36,654 nucleotides of DNA, taken from Streptomyces hydrogenans. GTDB taxonomy: Bacteria; Actinomycetota; Actinomycetes; Streptomycetales; Streptomycetaceae. The DNA lies in NCBI RefSeq assembly GCF_014656075.1, contig NZ_BNBS01000082.1, forward strand, positions 1 through 36,654, in the 5' to 3' direction. Numbering within the stretch: the first letter of the stretch is position 1; every line of letters begins with the position of its first letter. Position numbers and translations under genes: made by a program. Positions 7,121 through 14,110 of this stretch are shown piece by piece. The notes under the pieces are model-generated. The model did no database searches, was not told the origin of the DNA, and saw only the letters and a program-made list of their open reading frames with translations.

Positions 7121-8086
7121 GTGTTCGCTGCAGAACGTCGCCAGTTGATCCTCGAAATGGTGCGAGCCAATGGGGCCGTGTCGCTCCGCGAGCTCGCCCG
7201 CGTCGTCCAGACCTCCGAAGTGACCGTGCGCCGCGACGTACGGGCCCTGGAGGCAGAAGGACTCCTCGACCGCCGGCACGGCGGTGCGGTGTTGCCGGGC
7301 GGATTCACGCGAGAATCCGGCTTCCCGCAGAAATCCCATCTCGCGACCGCCGAGAAGACGGCCATCGCCGACGTCGCCGCGAGCCTCGTCGAAGAGGGCG
7401 AGGCCATCGTCGTCGGCGCCGGGACCACCACCCAGGAGCTGGCCCGCCGGCTCGCCCGGGTGCCCGGCCTCACCGTGGTCACCAACTCGCTGCTCGTCGC
7501 CCAGGCCCTGGCGCACGCCAACCGGGTGGAGGTCGTCATGACCGGCGGCACCCTGCGCGGCTCCAACTACGCCCTGGTGGGCAGCGGGGCCGAGCAGTCG
7601 CTCCAGGGGCTGCGCGTCTCCCGCGCCTTCCTCTCCGGCAGCGGGCTCACCGCCGAGCGCGGCCTCTCCACGTCCAACATGCTCTCCGCGAGCGTGGACC
7701 GGGCGCTGGTGCAGGCGGCGGCCGAGGTCGTGGTCCTCGCCGACCACACCAAGCTCGGCACCGACACCATGTTCCAGACGGTGCCGACGGACGTGATCAC
7801 CCGCCTGGTCACCGACGAGCCCCCGCCGCACGACGAGCGGGCCGCCACCGAGCTCCAGGCCCTGGCCGACCAGGGCGTGCAGATCGCGGTGGCCGGCACC
7901 GGGCAGGGCGGCGTCCCCGCCGCCGAGCAGCTGCCCCCGGGCGTCCGGGGCCGCCGGGACGTGCCGCTGCCCGTGCAGCGCGGCGGCAGGATGCCCGGCG
8001 GACAGTTCCGCGGCCCCGGCCCCGGTGGCCTCGGCGCGGAACCCCTGGAGCGCACGGCCCGCGTGGCGGACCTCCGCCGCCGCTGA
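7121..8086 (+). CDS. DeoR/GlpR family transcriptional regulator
   Basis: 321 aa. The N-terminal winged helix-turn-helix includes VSLRELARVVQTSEVTVRRDVRALEAEGLLDRRHGGAV (about 20-57). It is followed by the DeoR C-terminal sensor domain that binds sugar phosphates in the family (VVGAGTTTQELARRL, VVTNSLLVAQAL, MTGGTLRGSNYALVG, VLADHTKLGTD), ending near residue 250. The last 70 residues are a Gly/Pro/Arg-rich tail without known function. The GTG start matches the family start; a TACTGT hexamer ends 7 nt before it, so the transcript may be leaderless. The target is unknown; a link to nucleoside or sugar-phosphate salvage genes upstream is plausible but unproven. Confidence 0.88.
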   Translation: MFAAERRQLILEMVRANGAVSLRELARVVQTSEVTVRRDVRALEAEGLLDRRHGGAVLPGGFTRESGFPQKSHLATAEKTAIADVAASLVEEGEAIVVGAGTTTQELARRLARVPGLTVVTNSLLVAQALAHANRVEVVMTGGTLRGSNYALVGSGAEQSLQGLRVSRAFLSGSGLTAERGLSTSNMLSASVDRALVQAAAEVVVLADHTKLGTDTMFQTVPTDVITRLVTDEPPPHDERAATELQALADQGVQIAVAGTGQGGVPAAEQLPPGVRGRRDVPLPVQRGGRMPGGQFRGPGPGGLGAEPLERTARVADLRRR

Positions 8087-8240
8087 CCCCCCCCGCCCCG
8101 CCCCGTACGACCCCGCTCCGGCCGACACGCCCCGGGGCCCGTACGACCGGCAGGACCCGCACCCTCCGCAGCACCCGCGCGACCCGCACCATCCGTACGA
8201 CCCCGACGCAGTGAGCCGCCGCCCCTTCCGCCGGATACGG

Positions 8241-8276
8241 CGAAGGGCCCCCAGGCGGCTGCCTGCGGGCCCTTCG
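8241..8276. terminator. Bidirectional terminator between DeoR gene and accA2
   Basis: CGAAGGGCCC (8241-8250) pairs with GGGCCCTTCG (8267-8276). An inner CAGGC/GCCTG extends the stem after one mismatch, leaving a GGCT loop. It lies between two convergent genes. Confidence 0.8.
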
Positions 8277-8294
8277 GTGCGATCGGACGGGCCG

Positions 8295-10049
8295 TCAGGC
8301 CTTGATCTCGCAGATGCCGGCGCCGGACGTCACCGACGCGCCGACCTCGGCGCTCAGGCCCGTGACGGTGCCGGACTTGTGCGCGTTGAGCGGCTGCTCC
8401 ATCTTCATGGCCTCCAGGACGACGATCAGATCGCCCTCCTTGACCTCCTGGCCCTCCTCGACCGCGACCTTCACGATCGTGCCCTGCATGGGCGAGGCGA
8501 GGGTGTCGCCCGAGGCGGTCGGGCCGGACTTCTTCGCGGCGCGGCGCTTCGGCTTGGCGCCGGCGGCCAGACCCGTGCGGGCCAGGGTCATGCCCAGGCT
8601 CGACGGGAGGGAGACCTCCAGGCGCTTGCCGCCGACCTCGACCACGATGGTCTCGCGGCCGGCCTCGTCGTCCTCCGCGTCGGCACCGGCCGGGGCGAAC
8701 GGCTTGATCTCGTTGACGAACTCCGTCTCGATCCACCGGGTGTGGACGCGGAACGGGTCGGCGGTGAACGCCGGGTCGACCACGACGGCCTGGTGGAACG
8801 GGATGGCCGTGGCCATGCCCTCTACCTTGAACTCGGCGAGCGCGCGGGCGGCGCGCTGGAGCGCCTGCTCACGGGTGGCGCCGGTGACGATCAGCTTCGC
8901 GAGCAGCGAGTCCCAGGCCGGGCCGATGACCGAGCCGGACTCGACGCCCGCGTCCAGGCGGACGCCCGGGCCGGTCGGCGGCTGGAAGAGGGTGACCGTG
9001 CCGGGGGCCGGCAGGAAGTTGCGCCCCGGGTCCTCGCCGTTGATGCGGAACTCGAAGGAGTGACCGCGCATGGCCGGGTCGCCGTAACCGAGCTCCTCGC
9101 CGTCGGCGATCCGGAACATCTCGCGGACCAGGTCGATGCCGGTGACCTCCTCGGTGACCGGGTGCTCCACCTGCAGACGGGTGTTGACCTCCAGGAAGGA
9201 GATCGTGCCGTCCATGCCGACGAGGAACTCGACCGTGCCGGCGCCGACGTAGCCGGCCTCCTTCAGGATCGCCTTCGACGCCGCGTACAGCTGCGCGTTC
9301 TGCTCGTCCGTCAGGAACGGCGCGGGCGCCTCCTCGACGAGCTTTTGGTGGCGGCGCTGGAGCGAGCAGTCGCGGGTGGAGACCACGACCACGTTGCCGT
9401 GCTGGTCGGCGAGGCACTGGGTCTCGACGTGGCGCGGCTTGTCCAGGTAGCGCTCGACGAAGCACTCGCCGCGGCCGAAGGCGGCGACGGCCTCGCGGAC
9501 GGCGGAGTCGTAGAGCTCCGGCACCTCTTCGAGGGTGCGGGCGACCTTGAGGCCGCGGCCGCCGCCGCCGAAGGCCGCCTTGATGGCGATCGGCAGGCCG
9601 TGCTCCTCGGCGAAGGCGACGACCTCGTCCGCGCCCGAGACCGGGTCCGGGGTGCCCGCGACGAGCGGGGCGCCGGCGCGCTGGGCGATGTGGCGGGCGG
9701 CCACCTTGTCGCCGAGGTCGCGGATCGCCTGCGGCGGCGGGCCGATCCAGGTGAGACCGGCGTCGATCACGGCCTGGGCGAACTCCGCGTTCTCGGAGAG
9801 GAAGCCGTAGCCGGGGTGGATCGCGTCCGCGTCGGCGTCCTTCGCGGCCTGGAGCACCTTGGCCATGTCCAGGTAGCTGGTGGCCGGGGTGTCACCGCCC
9901 AGGGCGAACGCCTCGTCGGCCGCGCGGACGTGCAGAGCGTCCCGGTCCGGGTCCGCGTAGACGGCTACGCTGGCGATCCCGGCATCCCGGCACGCACGGG
10001 CGACACGAACTGCGATTTCGCCACGGTTGGCGATGAGCACCTTGCGCAC
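8295..10049 (-). CDS. accA2: Acyl-CoA carboxylase alpha subunit (biotin carboxylase + biotin carrier)
   Basis: 584 aa. The biotin carboxylase domain (1 to about 450) starts MRKVLIANRGEIAVRVAR and carries the Gly-rich ATP loop AAFGGGGRGLK, the EVNTRLQVEHPVTEEVTG catalytic segment and a C-terminal biotin carboxylase region. A linker with a Lys/Arg-rich patch leads to the biotin carrier domain, with EAMKME and biotinyl Lys549. It carboxylates biotin with ATP and bicarbonate for transfer by the beta subunit encoded at 14111-15715; the biotin ligase at 15850 would modify it. GTG start with a near-perfect AAGGAGGGAG site about 6 nt upstream. The alpha subunit may be shared by acetyl- and propionyl-CoA carboxylases, as established in S. 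coelicolor. Confidence 0.95.
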   Translation of the reverse strand: MRKVLIANRGEIAVRVARACRDAGIASVAVYADPDRDALHVRAADEAFALGGDTPATSYLDMAKVLQAAKDADADAIHPGYGFLSENAEFAQAVIDAGLTWIGPPPQAIRDLGDKVAARHIAQRAGAPLVAGTPDPVSGADEVVAFAEEHGLPIAIKAAFGGGGRGLKVARTLEEVPELYDSAVREAVAAFGRGECFVERYLDKPRHVETQCLADQHGNVVVVSTRDCSLQRRHQKLVEEAPAPFLTDEQNAQLYAASKAILKEAGYVGAGTVEFLVGMDGTISFLEVNTRLQVEHPVTEEVTGIDLVREMFRIADGEELGYGDPAMRGHSFEFRINGEDPGRNFLPAPGTVTLFQPPTGPGVRLDAGVESGSVIGPAWDSLLAKLIVTGATREQALQRAARALAEFKVEGMATAIPFHQAVVVDPAFTADPFRVHTRWIETEFVNEIKPFAPAGADAEDDEAGRETIVVEVGGKRLEVSLPSSLGMTLARTGLAAGAKPKRRAAKKSGPTASGDTLASPMQGTIVKVAVEEGQEVKEGDLIVVLEAMKMEQPLNAHKSGTVTGLSAEVGASVTSGAGICEIKA

Positions 10050-10423
10050 GATGGCTCCCTCCTTGAGATCAAGCTGAGTTTAGGGACTGCCGACACGGCC
10101 CCTCGCCCCGTCCCCAATAGTGAGCTTGCCCACACGGAGTGTCGATCGAGGCTCGCTCGGGTCGTGAAATCCCTTGTCGCACCACGGTACGCAGGGTTCC
10201 TTTACGGCACAGTAGCTCCGAGGTGTGGCGCAGGTCTCTGTTCGTGGAGCCAGTCGCCGTTCGGGTTTCTTTGTGGAGTCCCTACGAATGGCGCAGTGAT
10301 TCTTTGCCGGAACGTCGCCCTTCGGCCATGGCGCACGAACCCTTGTCCGGACGTTTACCGGCCAGTAGCCTTCGCGCTGTCGACCGTACTGTCGGTAACA
10401 GCCGCATTCAGGGGGTGGCCGAG
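10050..10423. other. 374-bp divergent promoter region without a supported gene
   Basis: This separates the carboxylase alpha subunit (minus) from a small membrane protein (plus). It is clearly lower in GC than its flanks and lacks a codon-biased frame. The carboxylase start is preceded on the minus strand by a TAAACT that could be its -10. CTGTCG occurs twice 13 bp apart near 10377-10396, followed by a TACTGT that could be a -10 for the membrane gene. An ATG at 10328 lies in frame with the membrane gene but has no ribosome site. No tRNA-like fold or riboswitch was recognised. Confidence 0.4.
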
Positions 10424-10861
10424 GTGGCCCGCAGACCGATCGCCTTCGTCACGGCCGCCGTGCTCCTCGTGGAGGCGCCCGCCATCGTCGGGCTCAACGC
10501 GGTCATGGCCAAGTTCGTCGAGGTCCAGTCGATGTCGCTCGACGGACTCGACCCCGACCACATGGTCACCGGCACCTGGGCGCTCGGCATCGGGTCCGGC
10601 GTCGCCCTGCTGTTCTGCGCCCTCGCCGCGCTCGTCACGGGGATCCGCGACCGCCGGCCCGGCCGCCTCGGGCGGGGCCTGCTGATCGGCTGCGCGGTCG
10701 TCCACGGGCTGCTCGGCGCGGTCGCCGCCGCGCTGGTCGGCTGGACCGCCTTCGCCGTCCTGATGGCCGTCGTCGCCCTCGTCGTGCTCACCCTGGTGAT
10801 GTACGACAAGGAGCCCGGGGCCCCGGCGCCCGTCAAGGCCCCGGAGCCCGCCGAGGCGTGA
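10424..10861 (+). CDS. Small multi-spanning membrane protein, unknown function
   Basis: 145 aa, starting MARRPIAFVTAAVLLVEAP. Four hydrophobic segments are visible (about 6-24, 48-68, 80-103 and 105-125), with a basic loop GIRDRRPGRLGRG in the middle and an acidic/proline tail. I chose the GTG at 10424 because GGGGG at 10411-10415 lies 8 nt upstream; GTG 10415 is the alternative. It sits between accA2 and maf, a position I recall being occupied by a similar membrane protein in other streptomycetes. Its stop is 7 bp from the convergent maf stop. No motif points to a function. Confidence 0.75.
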   Translation: MARRPIAFVTAAVLLVEAPAIVGLNAVMAKFVEVQSMSLDGLDPDHMVTGTWALGIGSGVALLFCALAALVTGIRDRRPGRLGRGLLIGCAVVHGLLGAVAAALVGWTAFAVLMAVVALVVLTLVMYDKEPGAPAPVKAPEPAEA

Positions 10862-10868
10862 CGCGGGC

Positions 10869-11492
10869 TCAGGCGGTCCAGAGCTCGGTGATCCCCACGT
10901 CCAGCTTCGCGAGGAGCCGGCGCAGCAGCGGCAGCGACAGGCCGATCACGTTGCCCGGGTCGCCGTCGATGCCCTCGATGAACGGGGCCGAGCGGCCGTC
11001 CAGGGTGAAGGCGCCCGCCACGTGCAGCGGTTCGCCGCTCGCCACGTACGCCGCGATCTCCGCGTCCGTCGGCTCGCCGAAGCGCACCACCGTCGAGGCG
11101 GTCGCCGACTCGTAGCGCTTGGCCGCCGTGTCGTAGACGCAGTGGCCGGTCTGGAGGATGCCGACGCGGCCCCGCATCTGCTGCCAGCGGGCGGTGGCCT
11201 CGGCGGCGTCGGCGGGCTTGCCGAGCGCCCGGCCGTCCAGTTCCAGGACCGAGTCGCAGCCGATCACCAGCGCGCCGCTCGCCTCCGGGCGGGCCGCCAC
11301 GTGCGCCGCCTTGGCCTCCGCCAGCGACAGGGCCAGCTCGGCCGGGGTCGGGGCGTGGACCTTGTCCTCGTCGACCCCGCTGACGATCACCTCGGGCGCG
11401 AGGCCGGCCTGGCGGAGCAGACCGAGCCGGGCGGGGGAGGCGGAGGCGAGGACGAGGCGGCGGGGCGTGCCGCCCGGGCGATCAGCAGTCAT
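10869..11492 (-). CDS. maf: Maf family nucleoside triphosphate pyrophosphatase
   Basis: 207 aa. The Maf signature LVLASASPARLGLLRQAG at the N-terminus, the metal-binding segment IGCDSVLELDG, the GKPADAAEA helix and the YVASGEPLHVAGAF motif are all present. Maf proteins hydrolyse non-canonical or modified nucleoside triphosphates (dTTP/UTP-type substrates in several studied members) to monophosphates and can influence septation. Start ATG at 11490-11492. It lies 13 bp downstream of the 42-aa membrane protein gene in the same direction, so the two are probably cotranscribed. Confidence 0.92.
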   Translation of the reverse strand: MTADRPGGTPRRLVLASASPARLGLLRQAGLAPEVIVSGVDEDKVHAPTPAELALSLAEAKAAHVAARPEASGALVIGCDSVLELDGRALGKPADAAEATARWQQMRGRVGILQTGHCVYDTAAKRYESATASTVVRFGEPTDAEIAAYVASGEPLHVAGAFTLDGRSAPFIEGIDGDPGNVIGLSLPLLRRLLAKLDVGITELWTA

Positions 11493-11505
11493 GGGGGCAG
11501 CGTAC

Positions 11506-11634
11506 TCAGCGCGAGCCCGTCACGAGCATCAGGACGACCATGGCCAGCGCCAGGATCACGCCCGACCGGCGCAGCATCTCCTGGGCCTCGCGCAGGAACT
11601 TCGGAGGCTTGTTCTCGGGGTCGGACCACAGCAT
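11506..11634 (-). CDS. mmpB: 42-aa membrane protein, MmpB-like
   Basis: The peptide reads MLWSDPENKPPKFLREAQEM, then a basic LRRSG and a single C-terminal membrane segment of about 15 residues ending VTGSR. A charged cytoplasmic N-terminus with one membrane anchor fits the very small protein annotated between maf and the carboxylase epsilon subunit in streptomycetes as morphogenic membrane protein MmpB; that name is from memory. The frame stays open upstream to 11949, but the extension overlaps the TetR gene and lacks homology. The start ATG (11632-11634) has only a weak GGGAA upstream. The reading is supported by its conserved place next to maf. Confidence 0.65.
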   Translation of the reverse strand: MLWSDPENKPPKFLREAQEMLRRSGVILALAMVVLMLVTGSR

Positions 11635-11705
11635 GTTCCCGATGGTGCGGGGTGGAGCGGCCGGGGCGCCTGAGTACGGATACTCAAGCGCTCCCGGAAA
11701 CCCCC

Positions 11706-12335
11706 TCAGGCGGTGTACGCGCCCGCCGCGGCGGCGGCCAGGGCGGCCGTGACGGCCCGCTCGGCGTCGGCGGCGCCCAGCTCCTCGTGCGTGACGGAGA
11801 AGCGGTAGTAGAGCGGCGCGGAGACGGCCCGCAGCAGCTCCACTGGGTCGGTGCCGGCGGGCAGTTCGCCGCGGGCCAGCGCCCGTTCCGCGACCGGGGC
11901 CCATTCGGTGAGCCGGGTGCGGTAGAAGCCGCTCAGCGCCCGGGCGCACTCCTCGTCGCAGGCGGCGGCGGCGATGACGGCCCGGAAGACGGCGCCCATC
12001 CGCGGGTCGGTGAGGGTCTCCCGCACGAGGACGGCGTTGGCCCGCAGGTCGCCGGCGAGGCTGCCGGTGTCGGCGGCGGGCCGGGACTGCTCGGCCATGT
12101 CGTGCAGGAGGTCCGTGACCAGGCCGACGGGGGAGCCCCAGCGGCGGTAGACGGTGGTCTTGCCGACGCCGGCGGCGGCCGCGATCTGGTCCATGTTCAG
12201 GGTGGGGAAGCCGCCGGTGGCGAGGGCCTCCTGGGTGGCGTCGAGGACCGCCCGGCGCACTTTGGCGGTGCGGCCTCCGGGGCGTCGGCTGCCGGGCGCG
12301 GCCGAGGGGTCCGGCGTCCCGCTGCTCTCGTTCAA
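11706..12335 (-). CDS. TetR/AcrR family transcriptional regulator
   Basis: 209 aa from the start chosen here. The helix-turn-helix LNMDQIAAAAGVGKTTVYRRWGSPVGLV follows a helix VRRAVLDATQEALATGG; the rest is the ligand-binding and dimerisation domain of a TetR-type repressor. The frame can begin at ATG 12386, but that codon has no ribosome site. The TTG at 12333-12335 has AGGAGA exactly 5 nt upstream, and starting there leaves both candidate operator copies outside the coding region. It diverges from an MFS exporter gene and most likely represses it, releasing on binding of an exported drug-like ligand. With the exporter it appears to interrupt the maf-mmpB-pccE-pccB order usual in related genomes. 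Confidence 0.85.
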   Translation of the reverse strand: MNESSGTPDPSAAPGSRRPGGRTAKVRRAVLDATQEALATGGFPTLNMDQIAAAAGVGKTTVYRRWGSPVGLVTDLLHDMAEQSRPAADTGSLAGDLRANAVLVRETLTDPRMGAVFRAVIAAAACDEECARALSGFYRTRLTEWAPVAERALARGELPAGTDPVELLRAVSAPLYYRFSVTHEELGAADAERAVTAALAAAAAGAYTA

Positions 12336-12412
12336 ATGGGTCTCCTGTTCCGTTAAGGCGGTGCGGTCTGCTAGCGTCTCGCTCATCTTAACGGAACCAG
12401 TCTCCCATTAAG
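12335..12412. promoter_or_regulatory. Paired inverted operators and divergent promoters of the TetR/MFS pair
   Basis: AATGGG-N6-GTTCCGTTAAG is at 12335-12357 on the plus strand, and the same pattern is at 12387-12409 on the minus strand, 17 fixed bases matching exactly. CTTAA and TTAAG also bracket the second site (12387-12412). Between the copies lie TAGCGT (12372-12377), a -10-like hexamer toward the exporter, and TAGCAG on the minus strand toward the regulator. The layout suits a TetR dimer at each site closing both promoters. Confidence 0.65.
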
Positions 12413-12422
12413 GGGTCCCGTC

Positions 12423-13814
12423 ATGGTCGCGCTCGAAACACGCCCCGCCCCGGCCGGGGGCGTCCGCATGGACGGACGGATGAAGCTCGTCCTCGTCGTC
12501 CTCCTCGTCGCCCAGTTCATGCTGGCCGTCGACTTCTCCATCCTGAACGTCGCCCTCCCCGTCATCGGCGAAGGACTCGGCTTCTCCCTCGGCGGCCTCC
12601 AGTGGATCGCCACCGCCTTCGCCCTCTCCGCCGCCGGCTTCACCCTCCTCTTCGGCCGCCTCGCCGACCTCCTCGGCCGCCGCCGCGTCTTCCTCGTCGG
12701 CATGGCCGTCCTCGGCGCCGCCTCCCTCGCGGGCGGCCTCGCCACCACCCCCGAGCTCCTGATGGCCGCCCGCGTCGCCCAGGGCCTCGCCACCGCCGCC
12801 GTCACCCCCGCGGGGCTCTCCCTGCTCACCTCCGCCTTCCCCGAGGGGCCGCTCCGCGACAAGGCCCTCGGCCTCAACGGCGCCCTGATGTCCGCCGGCT
12901 TCACCACCGGCGCCGTCCTCGGCGGCGTCCTCACCGACCTGCTCTCCTGGCGGTGGGCCTTCTTCGTCAACGTGCCGGTCGCGCTCGCCGTCCTCCTCGT
13001 CGCCCCCGCCGTCCTGAAGGAGAGCCGCCCCACCGAGCGGCCCCGCCTCGACGTGCCCGGCGCCGTCACCGTCACCGGCGGCCTGCTCGCCCTCGTCCTC
13101 GGCCTCACCGCCGCCGGCGAGCACGGCTGGACCGCCCCCGGCACCCTGCTGCCGCTCGCCGCGGCCGCCGCCCTGCTGACCGCCTTCCCCCTCGTCGAGC
13201 GGCGCTCCGCCGCGCCCCTCGTCCCGCTCCGGGTCCTGCGGCGCCGCACCGTCGTCTGGGGCAACCTCGCCGGACTCGTCGCCTTCGCCACCGAGACCTC
13301 TCTGGTCTTCCTGATGACCCTGCACCTCCAGGACGTCCTCGGCTTCTCCCCGCTCGCCGCCGGCCTCTCCTTCGGCGTCCTCGGCGCCGGCACCGTCCTC
13401 GGCGGCCTGCTCGCCCCGCGCTTCCTCGGCCGCTTCTCGCCCCGGGCCGCGCTGGTCGCCGGCGGGGCCCTCCAGGCCGTCGCCACCCTCGCCCTCCTGG
13501 GCATCGGCGACGAGCGGGGCACCTACGGCCTGCTGCTCGCCGCCACCTTCGCCGGCGGCGTCGGCAACATGCTCGCCATCGTCGGCTTCATGGTCACCGC
13601 CACCTCCGGTCTGCCCGACAGCGAGCAGGGCATGGCCACCGGCATCGCCACCATGACCCAGCAGGTCGGCATCACCCTCGGCACCCCGGTGATGAGCGCC
13701 GTCGTGGTCACCGCCGCCACGCTCCCGGGCGGCATCGCCCGCGCCGTCGCCGTCAACGCCGCCCTCGTCCTGGCCGCCGCCCTCGCCTCGGCGCTCCTGC
13801 TGCGGCGGCGCTGA
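12423..13814 (+). CDS. MFS drug:H+ antiporter, DHA2-type
   Basis: 463 aa. About 14 hydrophobic segments, opening with LVLVVLLVAQFMLAVDFSILNVALP, which carries the membrane-embedded Asp typical of the DHA2 (14-TMS, EmrB/QacA) group. Motif A is GRLADLLGRRRVF after helix 2. A motif C-like region, AGFTTGAVLGGVL, is in helix 5. It is predicted to export hydrophobic compounds by proton antiport in the plasma membrane; the substrate is unknown. Start ATG with AAGGGG 7 nt upstream. It is transcribed divergently from its probable repressor and ends in a perfect 14-bp terminator. It runs against the carboxylase genes, supporting insertion as a self-contained unit. Confidence 0.9.
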   Translation: MVALETRPAPAGGVRMDGRMKLVLVVLLVAQFMLAVDFSILNVALPVIGEGLGFSLGGLQWIATAFALSAAGFTLLFGRLADLLGRRRVFLVGMAVLGAASLAGGLATTPELLMAARVAQGLATAAVTPAGLSLLTSAFPEGPLRDKALGLNGALMSAGFTTGAVLGGVLTDLLSWRWAFFVNVPVALAVLLVAPAVLKESRPTERPRLDVPGAVTVTGGLLALVLGLTAAGEHGWTAPGTLLPLAAAAALLTAFPLVERRSAAPLVPLRVLRRRTVVWGNLAGLVAFATETSLVFLMTLHLQDVLGFSPLAAGLSFGVLGAGTVLGGLLAPRFLGRFSPRAALVAGGALQAVATLALLGIGDERGTYGLLLAATFAGGVGNMLAIVGFMVTATSGLPDSEQGMATGIATMTQQVGITLGTPVMSAVVVTAATLPGGIARAVAVNAALVLAAALASALLLRRR

Positions 13815-13825
13815 GTGCGCACGAC

Positions 13826-13861
13826 GAAGGCCGGACCCCCCGCACACGGGGTCCGGCCTTC
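13826..13861. terminator. Bidirectional terminator between MFS gene and pccE
   Basis: A perfect 14-bp stem, GAAGGCCGGACCCC (13826-13839) with 13848-13861, has an 8-nt loop and lies between convergent genes. Confidence 0.85.
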
Positions 13862-13877
13862 TCTCGTGTCACACCGG

Positions 13878-14090
13878 TCAGACCGGCCAGTAGGACCGCG
13901 CCCAGGCCCGCGGGCCCGGCCGCGGACGCACCGAACGCGCGATCCGCGACGGATCCGACCAGCCCTCCGGTACCGCCGGGCCGCCGCCCTGGCCGGCCGC
14001 CATGGCCGTGGCCGCGGCCCGGGCCTGGACCACCGCCAGTGCGGCGGCCAGCTCCTCGGGCGTCGGGTTGCCTCGTACGACCTTGATCAT
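13878..14090 (-). CDS. pccE: Acyl-CoA carboxylase epsilon subunit
   Basis: 70 aa, starting MIKVVRGNPTPEELAAALAV. The I-x-V-V-R-G-x-P-x-x-E-E-L-A-A-L pattern is the hallmark of actinobacterial acyl-CoA carboxylase epsilon subunits, followed by an Ala-rich helix and a C-terminal WARSYWP segment. In streptomycetes this small subunit strengthens assembly and activity of the alpha-beta complex. A GGGAGGG lies about 8 nt before the ATG. The gene starts 20 bp after the beta-subunit stop in the same direction, so both are translated from one mRNA. Confidence 0.88.
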   Translation of the reverse strand: MIKVVRGNPTPEELAAALAVVQARAAATAMAAGQGGGPAVPEGWSDPSRIARSVRPRPGPRAWARSYWPV

Positions 14091-14110
14091 CGTGCTGTCC
14101 CTCCCGAGGG

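Noticed and set aside
10140..10400. Possible tRNA, riboswitch or structured leader in the low-GC spacer
   Set aside because: No cloverleaf, conserved riboswitch core or long stem could be drawn.
10139..10423. N-terminal extension of the small membrane protein
   Set aside because: Composition is unlike Streptomyces coding sequence and no ribosome site precedes ATG 10328 or 10139.
12336..12386. ATG 12386 as start of the TetR gene
   Set aside because: No ribosome site precedes it and it would embed an operator copy in coding sequence; TTG 12335 has an ideal site. Not fully excluded.
12408..13847. A 479-codon minus-strand Gly/Glu/Asp-rich frame opposite the MFS gene
   Set aside because: Low-complexity translation of antisense codon bias; the plus strand encodes a clear 14-helix transporter.
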